From positions 2,430,342-2,494,341 of the forward strand of contig BPUI01000001.1 of NCBI GenBank assembly GCA_019973575.1: a stretch of DNA of 64,000 nt, written 5' to 3'. This document shows positions 1-9,900 of the stretch, piece by piece. The stretch is from Gemmatimonadetes bacterium T265 (GTDB lineage: Bacteria; Gemmatimonadota; Gemmatimonadetes; Gemmatimonadales; Gemmatimonadaceae). A program made the position numbers and the translations under genes. Under the pieces are notes generated by a model. The model did not search any database, was not told where the DNA came from, and saw nothing but the letters and a program-made list of their open reading frames with translations. Positions within the stretch are counted from its first letter, which is position 1; the number at the start of each line of letters is the position of its first letter.

Positions 1-1561
1 CGAGGTGCGCGACCGACGAGTCGGCCGTGTAGGCGGCCGTGCGCCGGGCGACGCGGGCGAGCTCGCGGAGGAGGCGCGTCAGCCGCGTGTCGCCGCCCCG
101 GATGTCGCCGCCCCGGATGTCGCCCCCGCCCGCATCTGCCGCGCCGAGCAGGAAGGCACGCTTGCGCGCGGCGGGCACCTGGGGGTCGGTGATCCAGCGC
201 GCGACGAGGATCGGCACCTGGAAGTCGGTGTCGACCATGACGTAGTTCTCGCGCGTCCGGCGCGCGTCGGCGAGGACGCGACGCGCGCTGTCCAGGCTCC
301 CGGCCCGCACGAGCCGCGCGTACTGGACGGCCGCCTCGCGCACCGCCTGCTGACCGATCGCCTCCTCGTGGCTCACCGCACCCGCGGGCGAGAGCCCGCG
401 CAGCACGCTCCCGATCACGACTTCCAGCGCGGCGTCGCGCCAGATTGGCCGCATCATGAGCGCGGTCATGAGCTGGTCGCGCCCGAAGTACGTCGCGTAG
501 GTCGGCAGGCCGGCCATGAACTGCTCGCGCGAGGCGAGCAGCTCGACGCCGCGCACCTGCCGTTCGAGCACGCGCGCCTGCAGCCGCACCGAGTCCGTCG
601 CGTCCGGCCGCGCGGCGGCCGCACGCGTGCCGTCGACGAAGGCCAGGAAGTCCGGCGTGAAGATCTCGCCGCGCGCGAGCGGCGTGAGCGTCCGCCCGGT
701 GGTCGTCACCGTTACCGTGAACGGGACGCGTGCCACCGCACCCGCGCCGCCGCTCGCCCCGCGCGACTGAAGCGTGAACGTGTCGCCCTCGCGCGCGATC
801 GTCGCGGCCCCTGCGTCCGCGTGGAACTCGAGCGCGAGCGTGTCACGCCCGTCGAGCGACGACTGGACGACCCGGGCGACGTACGCGCCCGCGCCGGGGC
901 GTGCCGGCGCTCGCAGCGTGAACTGCGGCTGCACGCGCGACCGGAGCGTCGCGAGGTCCGCGGCGCCGAGCAGGGCGAGGTGTTGCCGCTGCGCGGTCGT
1001 GGGGAGCTGCGCGAGCGCGTCGAGGAGAGAGTCGAACTCCGCAACGCGATAGGGTGCGCCGCCGAAGGCGACCTGCTGCCGCTTGAGATCCTGGAACTCG
1101 CGCTCGACCCGCATCGAGTTGAGGACGAACAGGCCGACCCGCACGAGCGGCCCGTCGGCGGCGAGCCGGTACGTGAAGCTCCGCGTCGTGCCCCGTCCAC
1201 CCCGCGGGGTCCGCGTTACGGTCGCCCCCGGGCCCTCCCACCGGAGTGCCGCCGGCCGGCCGGACGCGTCGCGCGCGGTGAACCCGACGCTCTCGTTTTC
1301 GGCGTCGGCCAGCAGGGTCACGACGCGGCCGTCGCGGCCGTTGAAGTACACCTGCACGGTGTTCTCGGCGGCGTCCCGGTACAGGCGCGTCTGATACCCT
1401 GCGTACGCCGCACTGTCGTCCAGCCCCGCTTCGGGGAACGCGAGGACCGGTCGGACCTCGCGCCCGGCCGCGGGCGGCGCGCGCGGCGGAACCGTCGGCG
1501 TCGCGGCGGGCGCGAGGTGCGCGCGTACGGTGAGCAACACGCCTGCGATGAGGCGCGTCAC
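1..1561 (-). CDS. Secreted six-hairpin glycosidase-like protein (GDE/GH63-like), partial at the left edge
   Basis: The minus strand is open from a GTG at 1561 to the window edge, about 520 codons without a stop, so the C-terminus is missing. The N-terminus (MTRLIAGVLLTVRAHLAPAA) looks like a weak export signal. The first 300 or so residues read as a beta-rich region. From about residue 350 comes YATYFGRDQLMTALMM, then LSPAGAVSHEEAIGQQ about 30 residues later. An FGRD element followed by a Gly-rich turn and HEE is typical of (alpha/alpha)6-barrel glycosidases such as the amylo-1,6-glucosidase/GH63 group. Near the edge a short tandem repeat gives GGDIRGGDIRGGDTR. The exact family and substrate cannot be named. 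Its position divergent from a SusC/SusD locus fits glycan breakdown. No ATG gives a better start. Coding status is confident; function is inferred from short motifs. Confidence 0.72.
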   Translation of the reverse strand, partial: MTRLIAGVLLTVRAHLAPAATPTVPPRAPPAAGREVRPVLAFPEAGLDDSAAYAGYQTRLYRDAAENTVQVYFNGRDGRVVTLLADAENESVGFTARDASGRPAALRWEGPGATVTRTPRGGRGTTRSFTYRLAADGPLVRVGLFVLNSMRVEREFQDLKRQQVAFGGAPYRVAEFDSLLDALAQLPTTAQRQHLALLGAADLATLRSRVQPQFTLRAPARPGAGAYVARVVQSSLDGRDTLALEFHADAGAATIAREGDTFTLQSRGASGGAGAVARVPFTVTVTTTGRTLTPLARGEIFTPDFLAFVDGTRAAAARPDATDSVRLQARVLERQVRGVELLASREQFMAGLPTYATYFGRDQLMTALMMRPIWRDAALEVVIGSVLRGLSPAGAVSHEEAIGQQAVREAAVQYARLVRAGSLDSARRVLADARRTRENYVMVDTDFQVPILVARWITDPQVPAARKRAFLLGAADAGGGDIRGGDIRGGDTRLTRLLRELARVARRTAAYTADSSVAHL

Positions 1562-2032
1562 GGCGAAGGAAGGCGGGCGGACATGCCGGGCGAAGGCTGG
1601 TGGCTGGGGTGGGGCACCACGTCGGCGATACCCGGAACCAATCCTATCCGCGCGATCTAGGTGCCGCACGCCGCGCCGCACGCGACGCGCGGCGGCGTTG
1701 GCTGCGTGACGGCGAACCAACTCGCAGGGTCTCCGGTTCGATCGGTAAACCGGATTGCGAGGTTCAACGTGCAGCAGGTGCGGTTTTCGTCCCGTTTGAC
1801 GCGTACGATGCTTGACATCGCGAGGTCAGCAGCGATGTTCCTTGCGGCTGAACGCCTTCAAAGCGGTTCAGGACGCCACGTGTTTGCGCGCCACCGTACC
1901 GAGTCCGGCGCCGCCAGCCTCGCGTCGCGGTAAGCGCGCGACGCGCCATCGCTCGTGTTGTGTTCCCATAGCTCCGCGCCCGCGCCGGGCGGGAGCGCCG
2001 TTCTACTTCGCAGCCTTCTGGAGGGCTGACGC
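1562..2032 (+). promoter_or_regulatory. Divergent intergenic region upstream of the SusC-like gene
   Basis: This is about 470 nt with no convincing gene. It is less GC-skewed than its neighbours and contains the inverted repeat listed separately. A TTGACA hexamer lies at 1812-1817, but the hexamer 17 nt downstream (ATGTTC, 1835-1840) is a poor -10 match. A clear Shine-Dalgarno GGAGGG at 2020-2025 sits 7 nt before the SusC ATG. The promoter assignment is weak; the ribosome binding site is good. Confidence 0.4.
1732..1754. promoter_or_regulatory. Perfect 7-bp inverted repeat, candidate operator upstream of the SusC-like gene
   Basis: TCCGGTT (1732-1738) and AACCGGA (1748-1754) are perfect inverted copies separated by 9 nt. 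They lie about 280 nt before the SusC ATG and about 170 nt before the divergent glycosidase start. The centre-to-centre spacing suits a dimeric regulator, and AACCGGTT-like half sites are common among LacI-type operators. No regulator gene is in the window, so the function is inferred only. Confidence 0.35.
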
Positions 2033-5000
2033 ATGACAGTAGTTCGTGGCTTGTTCGGCGCATCCGTCGTCGGCGGTCTGCTCTGGGCAGCTCCCGCCCT
2101 CGCCCAGACCGGCACGGTCAACGGCCGGATCATCGACTCGACCAGCCAGCAGCCGCTGGCGGCGGTCACCGTCCGGCTCGTCGGGACCGAGCGCGGCGCG
2201 TCGTCGCGCGAGGATGGCACGTTCACCCTGGCCGCGGTTCCGACCGGGGCGCAGTCGCTGCGCGTGAGCCGCGTCGGATACGCGGTGAAGGTCGTCCCCC
2301 TCACGGTGAACGCGGGGACGAACAACGTTTCGATCCAGCTGCGCCAGCTCGCGGCGACGCTGCAGGAGGTCGTCTCGGTCGGCTACGGCACGCAGCGCCG
2401 CAACGCGGTGACCTCCGCGGTGTCGACGGTCAACACGGCCGAGGCGCGCGTGGGCGTGCAGCCGAACGTGAACCAGCTGATTCAGGGGCGGGCGGCCGGC
2501 GTGCAGGTCACGGGGAACGGCGGCGACCCGGGTGCGGGCGCGCAGATCCGTATCCGCGGCGGCTCGTCGATCTCGGCGAGCGACCAGCCGCTCTACGTGA
2601 TCGACGGCGTCCCGATCCTCAACCAGAGCGATCAGCCGGGCGGCCTCGGCTTCGGTAACTCGGCGCCCGTTGGGCGCTCGCCGCTCAATACGCTCAACCC
2701 GGACGACATCGCCGAGATCTCGATCCTCAAGGACGCCTCGGCGACGGCGATCTACGGCTCGCGCGGCGCGAACGGCGTGGTGCTGATCACCACCAAGAAG
2801 GGCGTCGCTGGCACCTCCACGCTCGAGTACAACGGGCAGATCGGGATCGCCAACGCGGCCCGGACCTTCGACGTGCTGAGCGGTGAACAGTACCGCACCT
2901 TCGTTCAGCAGAACGTCACGAATGGTGTCTTCAGCCAGAGCCAGCTCAGCACGCTCGGCAACGCCAACACCGACTGGCAGAACTCGATCCTGCGCACCGC
3001 GCGTATCCAGGACCACAACATCGCGTTTTCCGGCGGCTCGCAGAGCACCCAGTACCGCGCGTCGGTCAACTACTTCGACAACCCCGGCATCGTCGACGGC
3101 AGCTTCCTGACACGCTACCAGGGCCGCATCAACGGCACCTCGCAGCTGCTCAATAGCAAGCTGAATCTCAACCTGAACCTTACGGCCTCGCAGGTCCAGA
3201 ACCGCTACCTCGTCGCGGAGAACACGGGCGGCTTCGCCGGCGGCGTGTTCATCAACGCGATCCAGTTCAACCCGACGGTCCCGGTCACCGACGCCGGCGC
3301 CTCGACCAAGGGCGCGAGCCCGTACACCGAGCTCGCGCCGGGTTCGCAGCAACAGCGCAACCCGGTGGGCCTCGTCAACCAGATCAACGACCGCGGCACC
3401 ACCAACCGCATCCTCGGCAACCTCCAGGGGACGTACTCGATCCTCACCGGCCTGAGCGGGACGGTGAACGTCGGCGTCGACCGCACCAACGGCAACCGCA
3501 ACACCTACGCGCCGACCAACAGCCCGCTCAGCGCCGGCACCGCCGGCGACGCGTACCTCGGCACGGTCACCCTCAACGGCGCGACGATCCAGACGCTGCT
3601 GACCTACGACCGGCCGTTCGAGGCTGGCTTCCTCGGCCGGCAGTCGATAAACGTGGTTGGCGGCTACGAGTACCAGAACTACAGTGCCGGTAACACCAAC
3701 CTCGAGAGCCGCGGCTTCGTCACCGACGCCAACGGGGCGCAGAACATCGGCGTCGGCTCGCAGGTCCAGCAGCCGTCCTCGTACCTCGAGTACCGCAAGC
3801 TGAGCTCGCTCTTCGCCCGCGCCAACTACGGCATCCAGGACCGCTACTTCATCACCGGCGTGGTCCGCCGCGACGGCGCCTCGGTGTTCGGCGCGAACAA
3901 CAAGTACGCGGTGTTCCCGAGTGTCTCGGCCTCGTGGCGCGTCTCGGAGGAGCCGTGGTTCTTCCGCGGCGGCATCATCAACGACCTCAAGCTCCGCGGC
4001 GGCTACGGCACGCAGGGCAACCAGGGCATCGCGCCGTACCAGACCCTCGCGACGCTCGCCGCGGACCCCAACCAGCGCTACCCGTTCGGCAACACGCTGG
4101 TCACCGGCGTGCTGCCGAACCAGAACCCGAACCCGAACCTGCGCTGGGAGACTACCGCTCAGACGGACGTCGCGGTGGACTACGGGATCTTCAAGAACCG
4201 CGTCACCGGCTCGATCGAGTACTACAGCAAGAGCACGCGTGACCTGCTGCTCACGATCAACGTGCCGCAGCCGGCCGTCGTTGCCACGCAGCTGCAGAAC
4301 ATCGGCCGCGTCAAGAACGCCGGCCTTGAGGCGAACGCGGACTTCCAGGTCATCAACACGCCGGGGCGCTCGCTCTCCCTCGGCCTGGTGGCGAGCTCGA
4401 ACCGCAACCGCGTCATCTCGCTCGGCAACAGCATCACGCGGCTCTTCACCGGCGTCGCCAGCGGTCAGGGCTTCTCGGCCGTGCAGTCGCAGATCATCGT
4501 CCCGGGCCAGTCGCTCGGCACCTTCTACGGGCCGGTGTTCGTCCGGCCGGGCACGGCGGCCGACGGGACGAACAACGGCCTCGACCTCTGCAACAGCTAC
4601 AACGCGCAGGGCGGGGTAACGGGCCTGATCAGCTGCAGCGCCGCCAACGCGATCGACCAGGACAAGAAGTTCCTCGGGAACGCCAACCCGAAGTTCGAGG
4701 GCGGATTCCGCGGTCAGGCCAACCTCGGCAAGTTCGACGCGAGCTTCCTCTTCCGGGCCAGCACCGGGTTCAAGGTGTTCAACAATACCGCCGCGGTGTA
4801 CGAGTCGAAGGCGAACGCCACCACGGGCCGCAACTTCCTCGCGTCGGGGCTGACCGACGGCCTGGGGGTGATCACGACCACGGACGCGAAGGGGAACGTG
4901 ACTAAGAGCTACGCGGCGAACTCGTTCTCCTCGCGGTTCGTCGAGGACGGCGACTTCCTGCGGTTGCAGAACGTGACGATCGGCTACACCGCCAACCTGC

Positions 5001-5197
5001 GCGGCCTCACCCGGCGGGCGACCTCGGCACGGTTCTACGTCTCGGGCGATAACCTCTTCCTGACGTCCAAGTACAGCGGGCTCGACCCCGAGGTGTTCAC
5101 CGACGCCAACCTGAACGGCTACGCGGCGCGCGGCATCGACTACCTCTCCTACCCGCGGGCGCGGACCTTCACGTTCGGCACGCGGCTGGGCTTCTGA
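2033..5197 (+). CDS. SusC/RagA-family TonB-dependent outer-membrane receptor
   Basis: A 1054-aa outer-membrane transporter that would import oligosaccharides into the periplasm using TonB energy with its SusD partner. A signal peptide ends at PALAQ (about residue 25). Residues 28-105 form a carboxypeptidase-regulatory-like beta domain (GTVNGRIIDSTSQQPLAAVT). The plug follows with the family marks SVGYGTQRR, DQPLYVIDGVPI and ISILKDASATAIYGSRGANG. The rest is a long beta-barrel ending in GTRLGF, a terminal aromatic residue as expected for barrel proteins. The start is fixed by GGAGGG 7 nt upstream of the ATG. The stop overlaps the SusD start by one base, so the two are co-translated. Length is typical of the family. 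The substrate cannot be read from the sequence; the GH13, trehalase and glycogen genes downstream suggest an alpha-glucan or related sugar. Confidence 0.95.
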   Translation: MTVVRGLFGASVVGGLLWAAPALAQTGTVNGRIIDSTSQQPLAAVTVRLVGTERGASSREDGTFTLAAVPTGAQSLRVSRVGYAVKVVPLTVNAGTNNVSIQLRQLAATLQEVVSVGYGTQRRNAVTSAVSTVNTAEARVGVQPNVNQLIQGRAAGVQVTGNGGDPGAGAQIRIRGGSSISASDQPLYVIDGVPILNQSDQPGGLGFGNSAPVGRSPLNTLNPDDIAEISILKDASATAIYGSRGANGVVLITTKKGVAGTSTLEYNGQIGIANAARTFDVLSGEQYRTFVQQNVTNGVFSQSQLSTLGNANTDWQNSILRTARIQDHNIAFSGGSQSTQYRASVNYFDNPGIVDGSFLTRYQGRINGTSQLLNSKLNLNLNLTASQVQNRYLVAENTGGFAGGVFINAIQFNPTVPVTDAGASTKGASPYTELAPGSQQQRNPVGLVNQINDRGTTNRILGNLQGTYSILTGLSGTVNVGVDRTNGNRNTYAPTNSPLSAGTAGDAYLGTVTLNGATIQTLLTYDRPFEAGFLGRQSINVVGGYEYQNYSAGNTNLESRGFVTDANGAQNIGVGSQVQQPSSYLEYRKLSSLFARANYGIQDRYFITGVVRRDGASVFGANNKYAVFPSVSASWRVSEEPWFFRGGIINDLKLRGGYGTQGNQGIAPYQTLATLAADPNQRYPFGNTLVTGVLPNQNPNPNLRWETTAQTDVAVDYGIFKNRVTGSIEYYSKSTRDLLLTINVPQPAVVATQLQNIGRVKNAGLEANADFQVINTPGRSLSLGLVASSNRNRVISLGNSITRLFTGVASGQGFSAVQSQIIVPGQSLGTFYGPVFVRPGTAADGTNNGLDLCNSYNAQGGVTGLISCSAANAIDQDKKFLGNANPKFEGGFRGQANLGKFDASFLFRASTGFKVFNNTAAVYESKANATTGRNFLASGLTDGLGVITTTDAKGNVTKSYAANSFSSRFVEDGDFLRLQNVTIGYTANLRGLTRRATSARFYVSGDNLFLTSKYSGLDPEVFTDANLNGYAARGIDYLSYPRARTFTFGTRLGF

Positions 5198-6795
5198 TGC
5201 GCCGGCCGAGCTTCACTCCTAACCGACTCCTGACGCCTATGCCGAAGCATGCGGCTTACGGACCCCTCCGCACGGCGGTCGCCGCCGCCGTGCTCGGCGC
5301 GGTCGCGGTCACGTCCTGCACGGACCTCAACGAGAGCCCGCCCAGCCGGATCACCCCGTCGACGTTCTTCCAGAACGATGCGCAGATTCAGGCGGCCCTC
5401 GCGGGCGTCTACAACGGCCTGCGCTCGTCCGAGCCGAACGGCGGCGGCTACTGGGAGATCAGCCAGGTCTCCTCTGACGAAACGATCGTCCCGACCCGCG
5501 GCACGGACTGGGACGACGGTGGCCAGTGGCGCGAGCTGTGGACCCGCAGCTTCGGGCCCGCCTCGGGCGCCGGCACGCAGAACATCAACGGCGCGTACTC
5601 GAGCATCTCGAGCCAGATCGCGAAGGCCAACGCGGTCATCGACGCCCTGGGCACGTCGAAGTCGGCCGCGGCGCAGTCGGGTACCGCGGAGGCGCGCGCG
5701 TTGCGCGCGTGGTTCTATTACACGCTGCAGGACGCGTTTGGTGGGGTGCCGATCATTACCAAGACGGGCGTATCGGGCGTGCCGCGCGCCACGCGCGACT
5801 CGACCATCCGCTTCATCCTGAGCGAGCTGTACGCCGTCCGCAACACGCTCCCCACTAGCTACTCGGGCGGGTACGGCCGGATCACGCAAGGGGCGGTGGA
5901 CGCGATCCTCGCGAACCTGTACCTCAACTACCACGTCTTCACCGGCACGCCGGCCGCGAACGGGATCACGTTCAACACGACGACCCGCTACGACTCGGTG
6001 CTCGCGGTGACGTCCCGGATCATGAACTCCGGGCAGTACACGCTGGCCCCCGATTTCGCGACGTTCCGCGCGAACTTCACGGCTGGAAATTCGGCGTCGA
6101 AGGAGAACATCTTCGTCGTGCGGAACTCGACGACGTCGGGCCTCGGGCTCAACTACGTCCAGCAGATCGCGCACTACAACCACTTCGGGAACCCGGGTGG
6201 GTGGAACGGGTTCTCGGTCCTCTCTGAGCAGCTCAATCAGTACGATCCCGCCGACCAGCGGCGTACGCTCGTGCTGACGGGGCAGCAGTACCAGTTCGAC
6301 AACCCGACCGTCGCGGTCAAGACGCGCGCAGGCGCCCCGCTCATCCTCGGGGACATCCAGTCCCTCACCGCGGCTGCTGAGGGCGACGGGTACCGGGCGT
6401 ACAAGTACCCGCTCGACCCCAACCACAACGCGCAGGACAACGGGAACGACTACGTGATCTTCCGCCTGAGCGGCGTGATGCTCGACCGGGCGGAGGCGCT
6501 GTACAAGACCGGCGACCAGGGGAGCGCGCTGACGATCCTCAACCAGCTCCGATCCCGGGCGGGCGCGCCGTCGGTCACGGGCGCGATCACCGACTCGGTG
6601 ATGCTACGCGAGCGCCTGCTCGAGCTTCTGAACGAGGGCAAGCGTCGGCAGGACCTCATCCGCCTCGGCGGGTGGATGACGCAGAAGCGGTTCCAGGCGA
6701 ACCCCACTCCGCCGTACACGATGCTGTTCCCGATCCCGCTCACGCAGCTCCAGGCCAACCCGGCGCTGACGCAGAACCCGGGGTACACGCAGTAA
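5197..6795 (+). CDS. SusD/RagB-family nutrient-binding outer-membrane lipoprotein
   Basis: A 532-aa surface lipoprotein that binds the glycan and hands it to the SusC-type channel. The lipobox is VAVTSC, with the lipidated Cys about 41 residues after the first ATG. A start at the internal ATG (5239, MPKHAAYGP) would give a more usual signal length of about 27 residues. The upstream ATG at 5197 overlaps the SusC stop, and no Shine-Dalgarno clearly decides between them. The N-terminal helical region includes IQAALAGVYNGLRSSEPNGG. The C-terminal SusD domain shows ERLLELLNEGKRRQDLIRLG and the closing FPIPLTQLQANPALTQNPGY, both characteristic. A structured inverted repeat follows the stop and may limit read-through into the downstream lipoprotein genes. 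Confidence 0.94.
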   Translation: MRRPSFTPNRLLTPMPKHAAYGPLRTAVAAAVLGAVAVTSCTDLNESPPSRITPSTFFQNDAQIQAALAGVYNGLRSSEPNGGGYWEISQVSSDETIVPTRGTDWDDGGQWRELWTRSFGPASGAGTQNINGAYSSISSQIAKANAVIDALGTSKSAAAQSGTAEARALRAWFYYTLQDAFGGVPIITKTGVSGVPRATRDSTIRFILSELYAVRNTLPTSYSGGYGRITQGAVDAILANLYLNYHVFTGTPAANGITFNTTTRYDSVLAVTSRIMNSGQYTLAPDFATFRANFTAGNSASKENIFVVRNSTTSGLGLNYVQQIAHYNHFGNPGGWNGFSVLSEQLNQYDPADQRRTLVLTGQQYQFDNPTVAVKTRAGAPLILGDIQSLTAAAEGDGYRAYKYPLDPNHNAQDNGNDYVIFRLSGVMLDRAEALYKTGDQGSALTILNQLRSRAGAPSVTGAITDSVMLRERLLELLNEGKRRQDLIRLGGWMTQKRFQANPTPPYTMLFPIPLTQLQANPALTQNPGYTQ

Positions 6796-6805
6796 CGAGG
6801 TGCCT

Positions 6806-6902
6806 CGAACGAACGTGGTCGCCGCTCGGGGGTAACCTCCCCGGGCGGCTCCCCAGGACGTCGGAGCCCGCCGCCAGTACCGGAGCGGGCTCCGTTCGTT
6901 CG
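6806..6902 (+). terminator. Nested inverted repeats after the SusD gene, likely terminator or attenuator
   Basis: The outer arms CGAACGAACG (6806-6815) and CGTTCGTTCG (6893-6902) are perfect complements. Inside lie GGAGCCCG (6863-6870) and CGGGCTCC (6886-6893), also perfect, and a small GGGG/CCCC hairpin near 6827-6841. No T-run follows, so a classic intrinsic terminator is not certain. Placement between susCD and the next lipoprotein gene fits partial termination or RNA-end protection. Confidence 0.5.
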
Positions 6903-6993
6903 TCCGGGCGTCCCCGCCTCACTCCCTCCCGACCGCACCAGAGCGCGGCCGCCAGTCGCCGCGCCCTCCGGGCAGGTCCGTCCCCTTCCGTGT

Positions 6994-9900
6994 ATGCCGA
7001 TCCACGTCACGTCGCGGCGCCCGGTGCCACGCGCTTGGACGCTGTTGTGGTCCGCCGTCGCCGGCGCGGTGCTCGCCGCCTGCTCGGGCGCGAGCGGGGC
7101 CACCACGCGCCTTGCCGACGCGCCCAAGCCGGACGGACGCCTGTTCACGCAGATGCCCTCGGCCTACACGGGCGTGACGTTCGTCAACCGGGTCAGCGAC
7201 AGCCAGAAGCAGAACGTCTTCACGTACCGCAACCACTACAACGGGGGCGGCGTCGCGCTCGGCGACCTCACGGGCAAGGGGCTTCCCGACATCGTCTTCA
7301 CCGGCAACGAGAGCGGCCCGCGGCTCTACCTCAACGAGGGCCGCTTCCGCTTCCGCGACGTGACCGAAGAGGCGGGGCTCGCGAACAACGGCGCCTGGAC
7401 GACCGGCGTCACCCTCGCCGACGTGAACGGCGACGGCAAGCTCGACATTTACGTGTGCCACGCCGGCACCGACTCGAGCGTCCGGCGCGCCAACCAGCTC
7501 TTCATCAACCAGGGCACGGACAAGAACGGCGTCCCGCACTTCAAGGAGATGGCGCGCGAGTACGGCGTCGAGGACGGCGGCTACGGCACGCAGGCCGTCT
7601 TCTTCGACTACGACCGCGACGGCTACCTCGACCTGCTCGTGGTCCGCAACTCGCCGCGCCCGGTCACGAGCTTCGGCATGCGCAACACGCGCCACGTGCG
7701 CGACAGCCTGGGCGGCGCGCGGCTCTACCACAGCGAGCCCGGCCCAGACGGCACGCGGCACTTCGTCGACGTCACGGCCAAGGCGGGCATCTTCAGCCCG
7801 GAGAACGCCTTCGGGCTCGGCGTCGGCGTGGCCGACATCGACCGCGACGGCTGGCCCGACATCTACGTCTCCAACGACTTCTTCGAGCGCGACTACCTCT
7901 ACGTCAACAACCACGACGGGACGTTCCGCGAGGTGGCCGACAAGGCCATGCCCTACATGAGCTACTTCTCGATGGGCATGGACATCGCCGACGTGAACAA
8001 CGACGGCTGGCCGGACGTCTACACCACCGACATGCTCCCCGAGCACGAGCGGCGGATCAAGCAGACGTCTGCGGCCGAGGGGTGGGACGTGTACCAGGAG
8101 AAGGTGCAGAACGGGTACCACCACCAGATCATGCGCAACATGCTGCAGCTCAACCGGGGCGTGTGGGACGCGGGTGCCGGGAGCGCCGGTGCGGTGGCGG
8201 CCGGTCCGATCCCCCCCGCTCTCATCCCACACTTCAGCGACGCTGGGCAGCTGGCCGGCGTGGCGCGCACCGACTGGAGCTGGAGCGCGCTCATGGTCGA
8301 CCTCGACCTGGACGGGAACAAGGACATCTACGTGACTAACGGCGTCGCCCGCGACGTCACCGACCAGGACTACATCAGCTCGATCGCCAACCAGCAGGCG
8401 GCCGAGTCGTATGCGCGGGGCGGGCGCGTGGACTTCATGACGCTCGTGCACGCGATGCCGGCGACGCGCATCCCCAACTACGCCTTCCACAACCTCGGGT
8501 CCGACCGCGCGGGCGGCGTGCCGACGTTCGCGAACGAGGCGGCCGCGTGGGGGCTCGCGACGCCCAGCTTCTCGAGCGGCGCGGCGTACGCGGACCTCGA
8601 CGGCGACGGCGCGCCCGACCTGGTCGTGAACAACGTCAACCAGGAAGCCTTCGTCTACCGCAACAACGTCCGCGCGCTCCACCCCGAGGACCACTCGCTG
8701 CAGCTCAAGCTGGAGGGCGAGGGGGGCAACCGCTACGCGGTGGGCGCGAAGGTGACGGTCCGCAGCGACAGCGCCGTATTCTACCAGGAGCTCGAAGCGA
8801 CCCGGGGGTTCGAGTCGAGCAGCGATCACGTGCTCACGTTCGGCGTCGGGCGGCGCGCGGCCGTCGACTCGGTCGCCGTGGAGTGGCCGGACGGGCGGAC
8901 CAGCGTGCTGCGCCACGAGGCGACGAATCAGCGCCTAACGGTGCGCCAGGCCGAGGCCGCGTCGCGCCCCGCGGACGCCGCCCCGCTCGGACGCTTCGCG
9001 CTCGGCGAGGCGCCCGCGCGACCGGCGTTTGCCGACGTCACGGCGCAGGTCGGGCTCGACTGGGCGCACAAGGCGACCAGCTTCGTCGACTTCGACCGTG
9101 ACCGCCTCACGCCCAAGATGCTCTCGACCGAGGGGCCGGGGGTGGCCGTGGCCGACGTGAACGGCGACGGGCTCGACGACCTCTTCGTCGGCGGCGCCAA
9201 GGGGCAGCCGGCCGCGCTCTTCCTGCAGACGCCGGACGGGCACTTCGTCCGGAGCAACGCGGGACTCTTCGAGCCCGACGCCGAGTCGGACGACGTGGGT
9301 GCCGTGTTCTTCGACGCGAACGGAGACGGGCGCCCGGACCTCTACGTGGTGAGCGGCGGGAGCGAGTTCTCCCCCGAGTCGCCGGCGCTCCAGGACCGGC
9401 TCTACCTCAACGACGGCGGGGGGCGGTTCCACAAGGCAACTGCCTCGCTGCCGGCCGAGACCAACAGCGGGTCGCGCGTCGCCGCCGCGGACTACGACGG
9501 CGACGGCGCGGTCGACCTGTTTGTCGGCGGGCGCGTGGTGCCGTGGCAGTACGGCGTGCCGCCGCGCTCGATGCTGCTCCACAACGACGGGCGAGGACAC
9601 TTCACGGACGTCACGGACCGCCTGGCGCCGGGGTTGTCGACGGTCGGGATGGTCACCGACGCCCAGTGGCGCGACGTCGACGGCGATGGGCGGCCCGACC
9701 TGGTGGTCGTGGGCGAGTGGATGCGTCCCACGGTCTTCCATAACGCGGGCGGCGGGCGGCTGGTCAGGGTCAACACGCCGGGCCTCGAGTACGGCAACGG
9801 TTGGTTCAACCGCGTCGTCGCCGGCGACTTTACCGGCCGCGGCCGGACGGACTTCCTGCTCGCCAACCTCGGTCTCAACACGCGGCTGCATGCGAGCCGC

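Noticed and set aside
5-1660. A 551-codon plus-strand frame at the left edge
   Set aside because: Arg/His/Gly-rich composition without domains; the minus strand of the same region gives a clean glycosidase-like protein with recognisable motifs.
1812-1840. TTGACA-based promoter before the SusC gene as a firm call
   Set aside because: The hexamer at -10 distance matches poorly; kept only as a remark in the intergenic entry.
6672-8339. Long plus-strand frame overlapping the susD end and the first VCBS gene
   Set aside because: It is a shadow in another frame; the 6994 frame has a signal peptide and VCBS repeats.
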